Assembly: GCF_001244735.1 (NCBI RefSeq)
Contig: NZ_LN868937.1
Coordinates: forward strand, 2,474,363-2,528,783
Source of the DNA: Bacillus andreraoultii
Lineage (GTDB): Bacteria > Bacillota > Bacilli > Bacillales > Caldibacillaceae
Reading direction: 5' to 3'
Length of the DNA stretch: 54,421 nt
Below the pieces are notes generated by a model that was given only the letters and a program-made list of their open reading frames with translations, had not been told where the DNA came from and did no database searches. Position numbers and translations under genes: made by a program. Position 1 is the stretch's first letter, and each line of letters starts with the position of its first letter. Shown in pieces: positions 37,188-45,501 of this stretch.

Positions 37188-37391
37188 TTTTGCCACCCCT
37201 TTAATCATTATATGAATACTCTTTCCAATTCGGAAAAATTCATACATACAAAGTACAGCTAACAACCCAATTACTTCCAACAGCTTGCCCGTCACTGTTT
37301 GAAAGTAATAAAAATTAGTAGCATTGAACGGCGTCATTGATTCTTCCTCATGAACGGAACATTCATGACTTCACAACTTTAAGTTAAATGA

Positions 37392-37673
37392 TTAAACAAT
37401 TTTTTCCTTACAAAACTCTAGAATCATTTCTTCTTCCTCTTCATCTAACGCAAAATCAAGATATATATCGGTTGTCCGTTCATAAATCTGATATTGAACA
37501 ATTCTTGTTGTTTCCTTATCAACAGCCATGATTAATTTAATATATAATCCGTTATCTGAATATAATTCATCATCTTCATCAACGTCAATATCTAATATAA
37601 ATTCATAACGATCACCTACTAAAATCCCTGTAGGATCTTCTAATTTTTCTACATGATAATCCTTTATTTCCAT
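37392..37673 (-). CDS. DUF6509-like acidic protein
   Basis: 93 residues, very acidic (LDIDVDEDDELYSDNGLY and LDEEEEEMILEF). The pattern with YxVEKLxDPxGIxxGDRYEF near the N-terminus matches the uncharacterised DUF6509 family from memory. AAGGATG precedes the ATG. Cytosolic; function unknown. Confidence 0.65.
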   Translation of the reverse strand: MEIKDYHVEKLEDPTGILVGDRYEFILDIDVDEDDELYSDNGLYIKLIMAVDKETTRIVQYQIYERTTDIYLDFALDEEEEEMILEFCKEKIV

Positions 37674-37852
37674 ATAAAACCATCCTTTTCATTAATTTCG
37701 TATCACTTTATTATGTGATAAGTTCTTACATAATACAAGTGTACATAGATATAGAATACAAATTTATGAATCGCCTGTGTGCGGTAGTTATTTCTATGGA
37801 ATAGTTCAGCCAAATTCATTTCAATTTTAAAATGTTCAAACCTATACGACAT

Positions 37853-37888
37853 AAAAAAACAGGAATCCTTGAAAACTAGATTCCTGCA
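37853..37888 (-). terminator. Terminator of the ABC transporter operon
   Basis: CAGGAATC pairs with GATTCCTG, followed on the minus strand by TTTTTTTATG. Confidence 0.85.
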
Positions 37889-37898
37889 GAATAAATTA

Positions 37899-39110
37899 CT
37901 ATTGAATGAGATTAAAGTAAACTTCATAATCCTTCTTTTCTTTCTTACCAGCTTTTATTAAAATTTTCCCTTCATATAAAGAATCTCCGGTAGAAAGATC
38001 ACCAATATAGAGAGAATACTTATTATCCGTTGTATTAATGATATAGATTTTCCCTTGCTTTAATGTAATGAAAGGTTGATTTGATTGAATTTCTTCCTTA
38101 TCTTTATAATGTGGAACATTAAAGATAATTTTATCACCCCATTGATCAGTTTCTATATTGTATGGGTAAATTTCCAATTCTTTCTCTGTTTGTTTTTGTG
38201 TAAACACAGTAGAACCATAAATCGAAGCGGATTCCAACCATGTTGCTTCTTTTTCTTTCGGTTTTATATCAGTTAATTCTCCAGTGTCATAATGATAAAT
38301 CTTTCCTTCCGTCGATATTAATTCAGCTTCTTTATCATCTTCTACATTTTTATCTTCATATTGCTGCGAGACAATTAATGCGTATTTGCTCGGCTCCATA
38401 GAGTATTCTTCATTATTAATATAAATACTACTCGAGAGAGATTCGCTTGTTGTTTTGTCTTTTAATAATACTTGTTTATCAGCAATTTTCTCTTTATCTA
38501 AATCAATGGTATATACAATTACTTCTTCTTGTCCATCCACATTATAGGCGTTCGTTAAAACTTTCACTTTGCCATGAGTATATTGAACATCATAAACTCG
38601 AATCCAATCATACATTCCCTTTTCTGGAACATCAATCTCAAAGTATGTTTTATCTTTTGTTTTTTTATTTAAGGTACCGACTTCAGCAATAAATTCCATA
38701 TTTTCTATATTTTTTGTTTTAATATCCGTATAAATTACTTGATTTTTATCTTCATAAAAGTTATTCTCATCTAATGTTTTTCTTCGTAGGAAACTTTTAT
38801 CCAATTTCATTAAATGTTCAAAACCTGGTTGATCCCGTGTCACTTCTTCAAAAAAGTTCAAATCCTTGTAACTTGAAGTTATACCATTTCGAACTTGAAG
38901 AGGATAATACAAATCACCAACTGTATAATCAATATGAAATATTAAATCCTCCACTTCTTTCTCATCGCCACTAATTTTTTTAAACTCAAATTGTGGATAT
39001 TTACTTGAGGAAACTCCTAACTGTATATAAAATATCCCAATAGTTACAACGGTAAATAGTAATACGAAGATAATTTTCCAATAACGCTTCATCACCAAAC
39101 CTCCCATCAT
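37899..39110 (-). CDS. Membrane-anchored extracytoplasmic protein of an ABC operon
   Basis: 403 residues. A single N-terminal membrane segment (KIIFVLLFTVVTIGIFYIQLG) anchors a ~370-residue outside domain rich in beta-forming and charged residues, with repeated Tyr/Val/Gly patterns (YTHGKVKVLTNAYNVDG, ISTEGKIYHYDTG, ITLKQGKIYIINTTDNKYSLYIGDL) that suggest a propeller-like fold. It overlaps the permease stop by 4 nt (ATGA), so it is translated with the transporter. I recognise no named family. It may sense or present the transporter's substrate. Confidence 0.65.
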   Translation of the reverse strand: MMGGLVMKRYWKIIFVLLFTVVTIGIFYIQLGVSSSKYPQFEFKKISGDEKEVEDLIFHIDYTVGDLYYPLQVRNGITSSYKDLNFFEEVTRDQPGFEHLMKLDKSFLRRKTLDENNFYEDKNQVIYTDIKTKNIENMEFIAEVGTLNKKTKDKTYFEIDVPEKGMYDWIRVYDVQYTHGKVKVLTNAYNVDGQEEVIVYTIDLDKEKIADKQVLLKDKTTSESLSSSIYINNEEYSMEPSKYALIVSQQYEDKNVEDDKEAELISTEGKIYHYDTGELTDIKPKEKEATWLESASIYGSTVFTQKQTEKELEIYPYNIETDQWGDKIIFNVPHYKDKEEIQSNQPFITLKQGKIYIINTTDNKYSLYIGDLSTGDSLYEGKILIKAGKKEKKDYEVYFNLIQ

Positions 39111-39937
39111 ACCCTAATTTTATTATTCAATAAGTAATTACCAATCCATGTGGCCCCGATGATTACAATAATTCCTGCGAATACCTCTAACATGAATAGT
39201 TCATAACTAAAGAAATAAAAATCTAATAGAAATGTATCGATTAATACAGGAGCAAAAAAAACAATTCCTGAAGCAATCACATATAAAACTGCAAAAAGGA
39301 TTCCCTTTAAACGGTAGCATCTTTCAAACAATATCGCTGTGAATACAACAAATAATGATGCAATTCCAGTTCCGTAGTATACAAACAATTGGAAAACGGA
39401 ATTCGGATAAAAAACGATTAAATAACCGTATCGAACGAGTTCATTAATTGCAGTATCTGTTAAAAAATCACTTGGAACTAACCATTTTAAAATTTGACTT
39501 TCGATTGGTAGCAAAAATATTTGTAATGCAACAAGACCGAATAGAAAAATTAAAATCGTTGTTACTTTCGCGATATAGACATTTAATCTTGCGGTTGGGA
39601 GCATGAGTAAACGATAGGCAAATGTGTTTTTCCCTAACCAATCCCGATACCATATAAAAAATACATATATGAGTAATACAACAACACAGATAACGATGGA
39701 ACTTAAAAACCATGTAGATTGAACGACATGACCCATTGATAATGTCCCAAACTGATCTATATATTTTTCCTTCGACATCAATTCTTCTTCCATCATGTAT
39801 TTTACATCTCTTAAATACTGTCTGGATATTGAGAATAAAGAGATGATTTGCATACTGATGGCTACTCCAATTAAAACGAGATATAGTTTTAAAAAACGAT
39901 TAAATTCAAAGTTCACTAGTTTTAAATAACGTTTCAT
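39107..39937 (-). CDS. ABC-2-type transporter permease
   Basis: 276 residues with six predicted membrane segments: about 16-35, 70-92, 105-125, 145-165, 190-215 and 245-268. A cytoplasmic N-terminus (KRYLKLVNFEFNRFLK) is typical of ABC-2 permeases that work with YtrB-like ATPases. ATGA overlaps link it to the ATPase gene upstream (39934-39937) and to the extracytoplasmic protein gene downstream. Substrate unknown; YtrA-family operons respond to cell-wall antibiotics in other bacilli. Confidence 0.8.
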   Translation of the reverse strand: MKRYLKLVNFEFNRFLKLYLVLIGVAISMQIISLFSISRQYLRDVKYMMEEELMSKEKYIDQFGTLSMGHVVQSTWFLSSIVICVVVLLIYVFFIWYRDWLGKNTFAYRLLMLPTARLNVYIAKVTTILIFLFGLVALQIFLLPIESQILKWLVPSDFLTDTAINELVRYGYLIVFYPNSVFQLFVYYGTGIASLFVVFTAILFERCYRLKGILFAVLYVIASGIVFFAPVLIDTFLLDFYFFSYELFMLEVFAGIIVIIGATWIGNYLLNNKIRV

Positions 39938-40623
39938 TTCACATACACCTCCCGCATCACATCAATAACGGATTTGCCTTCAATTTCTCGGATTTCCTCT
40001 ACGTTAAATTCTTTTAAAACAACTCCATTATCTAGTAAAATTGCCTTATCTATCAGATGTTCAATATCATTAATTTCATGTGTTGTTATAATAACACCAC
40101 GGTCTTCGATTAAGTGACTTGTAAATACATTTGCGATTTGTTCACGGCTAAAAATATCAATTCCTGAAAATGGCTCATCCATTAACAAATAATCAACGTC
40201 GAGTGCAAGGCCTAAGAGCATATTCACTTTAGCTGTGTTCCCTTTTGATAATTCACTAATTCGATCTGCTTCACTTAGCTTAAAAAATTCTAATAATTCT
40301 TTTGCCCGTTTTTCATTCCAACTTTGATAAAAATCAGCCATAAACGTAAACGCATCTCGTATCCTCATTTGTGGTAACATCGTAATTGTATCTGGTATAA
40401 ACGTGATTTTTTCATAGCTATCTTTCGTTATCTTATTGCCATCGATAAAAATTTGTCCACTATTTATTGGCGTTAGTCCCATAATAGCTTTCATAATCGT
40501 TGTTTTACCAACACCATTGATTCCTATTAAACAAGTAATTTCCCCTTTATTAGCTGTAAAGGAAACCCCTTTTAACACTTGTTTTCTTCCAAACTTTTTC
40601 GTTACATTCATTACTTCAATCAT
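39934..40623 (-). CDS. ABC transporter ATPase, YtrB-like
   Basis: 229 residues. Walker A GINGVGKTT (one residue off the usual G-x-N-G-A-G-K-T), Q-loop area TFIPDTITMLP, signature SELSKGNTAKVNMLLGL (a degenerate LSGGQ: LSKGN), Walker B YLLMDEPFSG, and H-loop TTHEIND. LSKGN is common in ABC-2 exporters of this group. It overlaps the GntR gene by 8 nt. Confidence 0.88.
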   Translation of the reverse strand: MIEVMNVTKKFGRKQVLKGVSFTANKGEITCLIGINGVGKTTIMKAIMGLTPINSGQIFIDGNKITKDSYEKITFIPDTITMLPQMRIRDAFTFMADFYQSWNEKRAKELLEFFKLSEADRISELSKGNTAKVNMLLGLALDVDYLLMDEPFSGIDIFSREQIANVFTSHLIEDRGVIITTHEINDIEHLIDKAILLDNGVVLKEFNVEEIREIEGKSVIDVMREVYVK

Positions 40624-41008
40624 GGGAATCCCTCCTTTTCATTTCTCCTTTTTCATAATTTTCTTTAACTAAACTTATCACTTCTTCTAATGGTACATTT
40701 ATCGTCCGAACTGACGTAACAAATGTTTCCACCGCTTCCATTATCAACTCGTTTCTTACCCCTTTTAACACTTGCTCATCCTTTGTAATTCGACTCGGTA
40801 AATTCCCCTCTGTAAAAATCAACCCTTGTTCCTCCATTTCTTTATACGCTCTCTGCGCCGTATTCGGATTAATTTTCAATTGATTAGCTAATTCTCGTCT
40901 CGATGGAATTTCTTGTCCCGGTTCATAATAACCTTTTGCTATTTGCTCTTTAAAATGTTGAATGACTTGAACATATACGGGATCACGATTATTAAATTTC
41001 ACATTCAT
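40616..41008 (-). CDS. GntR-family (YtrA subfamily) regulator
   Basis: 130 residues. The winged helix includes DPVYVQVIQHFKEQIAKGYY, IPSRRELANQLKINPNTAQRAYKEME and GLIFTEG; the short C-terminal helical tail (~50 aa) is the mark of the YtrA subfamily. ATG 41008 with AGGAGAT 6-7 nt upstream is preferred to the longer frame to 41083. It is the first gene of the ABC operon and has palindromic sites TGTATTAA/TTAATACA in its leader and promoter, so it is probably an autorepressor. Confidence 0.88.
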   Translation of the reverse strand: MNVKFNNRDPVYVQVIQHFKEQIAKGYYEPGQEIPSRRELANQLKINPNTAQRAYKEMEEQGLIFTEGNLPSRITKDEQVLKGVRNELIMEAVETFVTSVRTINVPLEEVISLVKENYEKGEMKRRDSHD

Positions 41009-41174
41009 AGACCCATCTCCTAAAACATTTTGTAAAATATTAGAAAGCCTTTGTATCATCTGTATTAATTCCTTGGTACACAAAAGAGAAAAAAATCCAG
41101 TTTACCAAGCTCAATCAAATACGTTCGAGTGTTCTTTCCGTAACACAATATAGCTTTAATTACTTACTTGTTAC

Positions 41175-41194
41175 TGTATTAAACGATTAATACA
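41175..41194. promoter_or_regulatory. Putative GntR/YtrA operator in the leader
   Basis: TGTATTAA-ACGA-TTAATACA, 8-bp arms, lying about 40 nt downstream of the expected transcription start. Confidence 0.65.
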
Positions 41195-41239
41195 TTAGTA
41201 GTAAAAAAGTATTAACTATTTAGTACATTTGTTAATCGT

Positions 41240-41269
41240 ATTATATGATTAATACAGATAGTATGTCAA
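41240..41269 (-). promoter_or_regulatory. SigA promoter with embedded half-operator
   Basis: -35 TTGACA (41269-41264), 18-nt spacer, -10 TATAAT (41245-41240). The spacer holds CTGTATTAATCA, an arm of the same motif as the leader operator. The transcript would have a ~225-nt leader. Confidence 0.75.
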
Positions 41270-41410
41270 CACATTCTCAACATTTTATAAAAAATAATTT
41301 ATATTCCTTAACCAATTGATATAGAATTGTTATATTTGTTAGCAAAAAGTCGAAGATTCTTTTGTATACTTATACTAGACTAAAAACAATCGTAGAAGGA
41401 GTACATAATT

Positions 41411-43129
41411 ATGGGACTAATATCATTTAAACATCTTTCTTGGAAAGAATTTCTCCAATCAAGGGAATCAAACGATATCAATCAAGTTAATAATCGTGCG
41501 AAAAATCGTTTGCAATTCATAGGCTTACAGCAACAAACGTTAGTGTACATACAAAAAGCGGTCAAATTAATCGAACCATTTAGAGAAGATATCTTAGAAC
41601 GAATAACCAATCATTTTTGTTCAAGTCCAGTAATTGAACAATATATCGAAAAAATTAGCAAAAACCAATTCAAACAAAATTTGTCTAACTATATGAATCA
41701 ATTCTTCCGTGGAATTATTGATCAATCATATATTGAATCAAGACTTGCTATCGGTCGATTACAGAGTCAACTACATGTAACGCCCGAATATTTTATCCCC
41801 GCTTATCAATTATTCATCCAACACATCGTTACAATCGTCATGGAAAAATTATACAAACGGCCGGAACTCATGATACATACTGTCTTAGCTATTGAAAAGC
41901 TTGCAACGTACGATCTTCAATTAATTGAACAATCTTATTTTGAAAATACAAATAAGCAATTACTTTTTAATGTAACACATATGTTAAATCATTTAACAGA
42001 CATCGATACAACGAAAAAATTAATTTATAGTATGGAAAATCAAATGGATGAAATTCATAGTTTAACAGCAAATACGGAGGAAATGCATGCATCAATCGAG
42101 GAAGTAGCGTCAACTATTCAAAATGTAGCACAAGGTACGACTCAAGCCCGTAACTTTGCTGTTAAAAGTCAAGAGGTTATAACTGAAACTCTTATTGATA
42201 TTCAAAAGCTTGGTAAAGTATACGATACTGTTATTAATAAAGTTTCACAATTAGAACAAGAAATTGCCCAAACTGAAGAAGTGATTACAATTATTAAGGA
42301 GATTGCTGACCAAACAAATTTATTAGCTCTAAATGCTAGTATTGAAGCAGCTCGTGCCGGTGAACACGGAAAAGGGTTTTCTGTTGTTGCCGAAGAAGTT
42401 CGTAAATTATCAGAACATACAAATGAGCAAATTAGCCAAATCTCCTTAAGCTTAGATGAACTTCATAACGTTGCCCATATCGTCACAGAAGAAATTAAAG
42501 AAACAACTGACTTAATGGAGAAAAGTGTGACAGGGTCAGAACATGCAAAATCAGCATTAATTGACATTGTTGAAAGTATCGAGTCTATCAATAGCTCTAA
42601 TGTTCAAATTGCTGAAATGGGTGAACAACAGGCTACTGCAACGCAAGATATTGCTAATCGCATTAACACGATCTTTGAACAAAGTTTTCAAACACAAGAG
42701 CTTTCAAAAGAGACTGGGAAACTTGTGCTTGAACTAAGTAATTATATGGAAAATTTCCGTCAATCCTTCCTAGATTTGAACTTATACTTAGAATACGAAG
42801 ATATCGTCAAAGTAACAGAAACCGATATGCTTATGTGGAAATGGAAAGTTTATAACGTTATTCTTGGAATTGAACATATTAAACCAGAAGAGGTAACCTC
42901 CCATAAAGATTGTTTACTCGGTCAATGGTACTATAGTGATTTACCGGAACATGTAAAAAATTCAAGTACATTTAAGCAAATTGAGGAACCACATAAAGCC
43001 GTTCATGATTTAACAAAACAAGCAATCGATTTATATAACCAAGGTGATCGTGCAGGTGCTGAAGAAGCACTTTCCAAACTGACAGAAGAAATAGAGCTTG
43101 TCCAAACCTTAATGAAAAAAATGAGCTAG
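41411..43129 (+). CDS. Globin-coupled chemoreceptor (HemAT-like) with degenerate CZB tail
   Basis: 572-residue soluble receptor. The N-terminal protoglobin-like domain (about 30-185) lacks the usual proximal His: the family form I-[AG]-x-x-H-x-R-I-G-L appears here as [10 protein letters not shown], with Gln118. The signalling hairpin follows, tip [34 protein letters not shown]. The C-terminal CZB domain (about 470-572) keeps Cys501 (CLLGQWYY) and His528/His532 (PHKAVH), but the first ligand His is Met473 (TDMLMW). No membrane segment. AGAAGGAG precedes the ATG. Oxygen sensing as in HemAT is therefore doubtful. Confidence 0.85.
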   Translation: MGLISFKHLSWKEFLQSRESNDINQVNNRAKNRLQFIGLQQQTLVYIQKAVKLIEPFREDILERITNHFCSSPVIEQYIEKISKNQFKQNLSNYMNQFFRGIIDQSYIESRLAIGRLQSQLHVTPEYFIPAYQLFIQHIVTIVMEKLYKRPELMIHTVLAIEKLATYDLQLIEQSYFENTNKQLLFNVTHMLNHLTDIDTTKKLIYSMENQMDEIHSLTANTEEMHASIEEVASTIQNVAQGTTQARNFAVKSQEVITETLIDIQKLGKVYDTVINKVSQLEQEIAQTEEVITIIKEIADQTNLLALNASIEAARAGEHGKGFSVVAEEVRKLSEHTNEQISQISLSLDELHNVAHIVTEEIKETTDLMEKSVTGSEHAKSALIDIVESIESINSSNVQIAEMGEQQATATQDIANRINTIFEQSFQTQELSKETGKLVLELSNYMENFRQSFLDLNLYLEYEDIVKVTETDMLMWKWKVYNVILGIEHIKPEEVTSHKDCLLGQWYYSDLPEHVKNSSTFKQIEEPHKAVHDLTKQAIDLYNQGDRAGAEEALSKLTEEIELVQTLMKKMS

Positions 43130-43170
43130 ATTGTTTTTTTGATCTAATATGCTAATTCTAAATACAATGT

Positions 43171-43212
43171 AAACCCCAAAATATTGTTAAACCAACTATT
43201 TGGGGTTTTCCT
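43171..43212 (+). terminator. Terminator of the chemoreceptor gene
   Basis: AACCCCAAA pairs with TTTGGGGTT around a 22-nt loop, followed by TTCC. Confidence 0.75.
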
Positions 43213-43283
43213 TTCCGTAAATTTCTTAACATCCATTTCATGACTAACAGAATTACCTATTTATCATTATTAAACTAATTTCG

Positions 43284-44207
43284 TTAATGACGATTATTTT
43301 TACCTTTTCTTCGTTTTATTATAAGAATCATTGCAAGTATTAACAAACTAATTAGAATTAAAACTGGTAAATTTCCTACTAAAAACACAATCATGCTTGA
43401 AAATGTCACAATTAAAAAGTTAATACTTTTCTTAAATTGGTCTTTCGTCATTTCCCATGTATTTAACTGATCGTTTCCTATCGATCCTACTTTCACGTTC
43501 TTTTCTTCTAATGAGATTGTTACGGTTGCCAAGTCCGCTTGGTTTTGCAAATAGTTCATCCGACCGACAATGGTTTCAATTTCTTCTTGTACTGTTGCTA
43601 AATCTTTTGAGATCGAAAGGAGATCTTCCGTTTTCGTTGCTTCCTCCATAAAAGCAAGTAAACGATTTTCAACCACACGCTTGGATTTTAAACGTGACTG
43701 TAAGTCGACATATTCCTCTGTCACATCTAGCCCGGTAATGGAACGGTCAATTACTTTGCTACTCCCTTTTTCAACTAAAGTGAGAAATTCTCGAAATTTA
43801 TCTTGGGGTACTCTTACTGTTATTTCACCGTATAAATTCGCATGATCTAGATTTTGTGACATCATGGAATCGACTACGTACCCATTATATTTTTCAACGT
43901 ATTCAATAATCCTATCTAATGACTTTTGATAATCTTTTACTTGAATATGTAAATATGCGTTGTAGATAATTTTTCTAGTTTCTTCACTTTTTACAGCTTT
44001 CTCTACCGTATCTGTTTTCTCTTTTTGTCCCTCATCTTTGGCATCTTTCATCTCATTTTCTGTTTCCCCTGCTGAAAAGTTACCTGATAGATTTTCAGTT
44101 GTACGAATATCAGATGATTTTGAAGATTGACTGCCATTTTTATCGTTACTACAACCAGTAATGATTAATAAACTAATAATTAACGTAATAAAACACCACT
44201 TTTTCAT
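43284..44207 (-). CDS. DUF4349 lipoprotein
   Basis: 307 residues. Lipobox IITGCS (Cys19), then a low-complexity Ser/Lys/Glu linker. The DUF4349 domain (about 75-275) has the signature ARKIIYNAYLHIQVKDYQ-like start and a coiled coil around DLLSISKDLATVQEEIETIVGRMNYL, then a C-terminal membrane segment (FLIVTFSSMIVFLVGNLPVLILISLLIL) and basic tail RRKGKN. It is thus tied to the membrane at both ends. Function unknown in the family. Confidence 0.88.
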   Translation of the reverse strand: MKKWCFITLIISLLIITGCSNDKNGSQSSKSSDIRTTENLSGNFSAGETENEMKDAKDEGQKEKTDTVEKAVKSEETRKIIYNAYLHIQVKDYQKSLDRIIEYVEKYNGYVVDSMMSQNLDHANLYGEITVRVPQDKFREFLTLVEKGSSKVIDRSITGLDVTEEYVDLQSRLKSKRVVENRLLAFMEEATKTEDLLSISKDLATVQEEIETIVGRMNYLQNQADLATVTISLEEKNVKVGSIGNDQLNTWEMTKDQFKKSINFLIVTFSSMIVFLVGNLPVLILISLLILAMILIIKRRKGKNNRH

Positions 44208-44399
44208 CGAACCACCCTTTCGAGACTCTTCGTCTATACTTTAATAATAACGAATGGGTGTCAAAAAAGTTGCAAAATATAATAATTTTTTAAAAGAAAG
44301 TTTAATTTTCATTAATCATATGACTCATTTCTTCTGTGCAGATGAAAAAATATATGCTCGTCCATGTCAAAAGACGTGCTCATTAGGAAAAATAACGGA

Positions 44400-44560
44400 T
44401 GTAAAGAAAACTTAGGGCGCAAGTCTTGTTGAAGCGAGAGCCGTAGTTTGCCGACTAGAAAGAGAGTTTTTCGGTTTTGATGGAATGCTGCCGAAGTTTT
44501 TCTTTTGCACTTATGCTTAGGAAAGTAGAAATTTGAAAATTCAACCTTTCCAATTAGCCA
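44400..44560 (+). repeat. Interspersed repeat copy 5
   Basis: GTAAAGAAAACTTAGG start, GAGAGTTTTTCGGTTTTGATG, ATGCTGCCGAAG, final AGGAAAGTAGAAATT with a partly paired AACCTTTCC. It adjoins the SDR terminator. Confidence 0.85.
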
Positions 44561-44602
44561 AAAAAGCCTGAATCCGAAATTCAAATCCAAGCTTTTCATA
44601 TT
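44559..44602 (-). terminator. SDR terminator
   Basis: AAGCTTGGAT and ATTCAGGCTT pair with two imperfections; the minus strand continues TTTTTTGG into repeat copy 5. Confidence 0.6.
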
Positions 44603-44603
44603 A

Positions 44604-45347
44604 TTATTGTGCTGTGTAGCCACCATCCACGAGAACTGTTATGCCAGTTACAAATTCATTTTCACAAAGGAACACGATCGCATGAGCAATTTCTTCTGAT
44701 TTTCCTAAACGACCAATTGGATGACGTGAGACTAATCCATCATAGAAATCACCTAATGCCTCTTTATTAACCATACCCGAGTCTACATACCCAGGGGCAA
44801 CAGCATTTACACGAATTCCTCGACTTGCATATTCCACCGCTAATGATTTCGTCATAAGGTTAACAGCACCTTTACTTGCATTGTATGCCATTGCACCCGC
44901 TTCTCCAACAGAACCTAGAATAGATGCTGTATTAACAATTGAACCTCCACCTGTTTTTAACATTTCAGTAATTGCATATTTACACCCGTAAAATACACCA
45001 TCTTGATTGATTGAAATTACTCTTTTATATTCTTCATCTGTTAATTCATGTGATTGTTTTAAAATCCCAACACCTGCGTTATTTACCATAATATCTAAAC
45101 GACCAAAAGTCTCTACTGTTGAAGCGACTAACTTTTCTACCGATTTTTCATCAGAAACATCCACATGTTTAAAAATCACATGATCGAATTGTTCTTTCAA
45201 GTCTTTTTCTACTTCTAGCCCACCTGCTTCATTGTAATCAGCAAAGACAACTTTTGCCCCTTTTTCTAAAAATGCCTTCACTGTTGCTAACCCAATACCA
45301 GATGCCCCACCAGTAACAATTGCGACTTTTCCATTTAATTCAAACAT
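44604..45347 (-). CDS. SDR-family oxidoreductase (first)
   Basis: 247-residue classical short-chain dehydrogenase: TGGASGIGLA cofactor loop, NNAGVG, catalytic Ser in ASILGSV, YNASKGA (Tyr-x-x-x-Lys), and C-terminal GITVLVDGGYTAQ. An Asp-Tyn-type residue pattern after beta-2 (FADYNEAG) favours NAD(H). GGAGG precedes ATG 45347; the earlier in-frame codons to 45407 are unlikely. Physiological substrate unknown; the closest group includes glucose 1-dehydrogenase-like and 3-oxoacyl-ACP reductase-like enzymes. Confidence 0.9.
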   Translation of the reverse strand: MFELNGKVAIVTGGASGIGLATVKAFLEKGAKVVFADYNEAGGLEVEKDLKEQFDHVIFKHVDVSDEKSVEKLVASTVETFGRLDIMVNNAGVGILKQSHELTDEEYKRVISINQDGVFYGCKYAITEMLKTGGGSIVNTASILGSVGEAGAMAYNASKGAVNLMTKSLAVEYASRGIRVNAVAPGYVDSGMVNKEALGDFYDGLVSRHPIGRLGKSEEIAHAIVFLCENEFVTGITVLVDGGYTAQ

Positions 45348-45445
45348 AACTATTCCTCCTCGTATTCTATGAAAATATGTAAAAATATTAACAATCCCAT
45401 TATACAATACTTTTATATAAAATTGCTAATTATATCACAATACTA

Positions 45446-45493
45446 CAGAAAAGGATTTATTCGAAATTCCATAAAGAATTAAGAATAAATCCT
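45446..45493 (-). terminator. proBA terminator
   Basis: AGGATTTATTC pairs with GAATAAATCCT; the minus strand continues TTTTC. Confidence 0.7.
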
Positions 45494-45501
45494 GCTTTAG
45501 A

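Noticed and set aside
37703-37927. Minus-strand 74-codon frame after the ABC operon
   Set aside because: It overlaps the operon's terminator and the end of the 37899 gene, and has no ribosome binding site.
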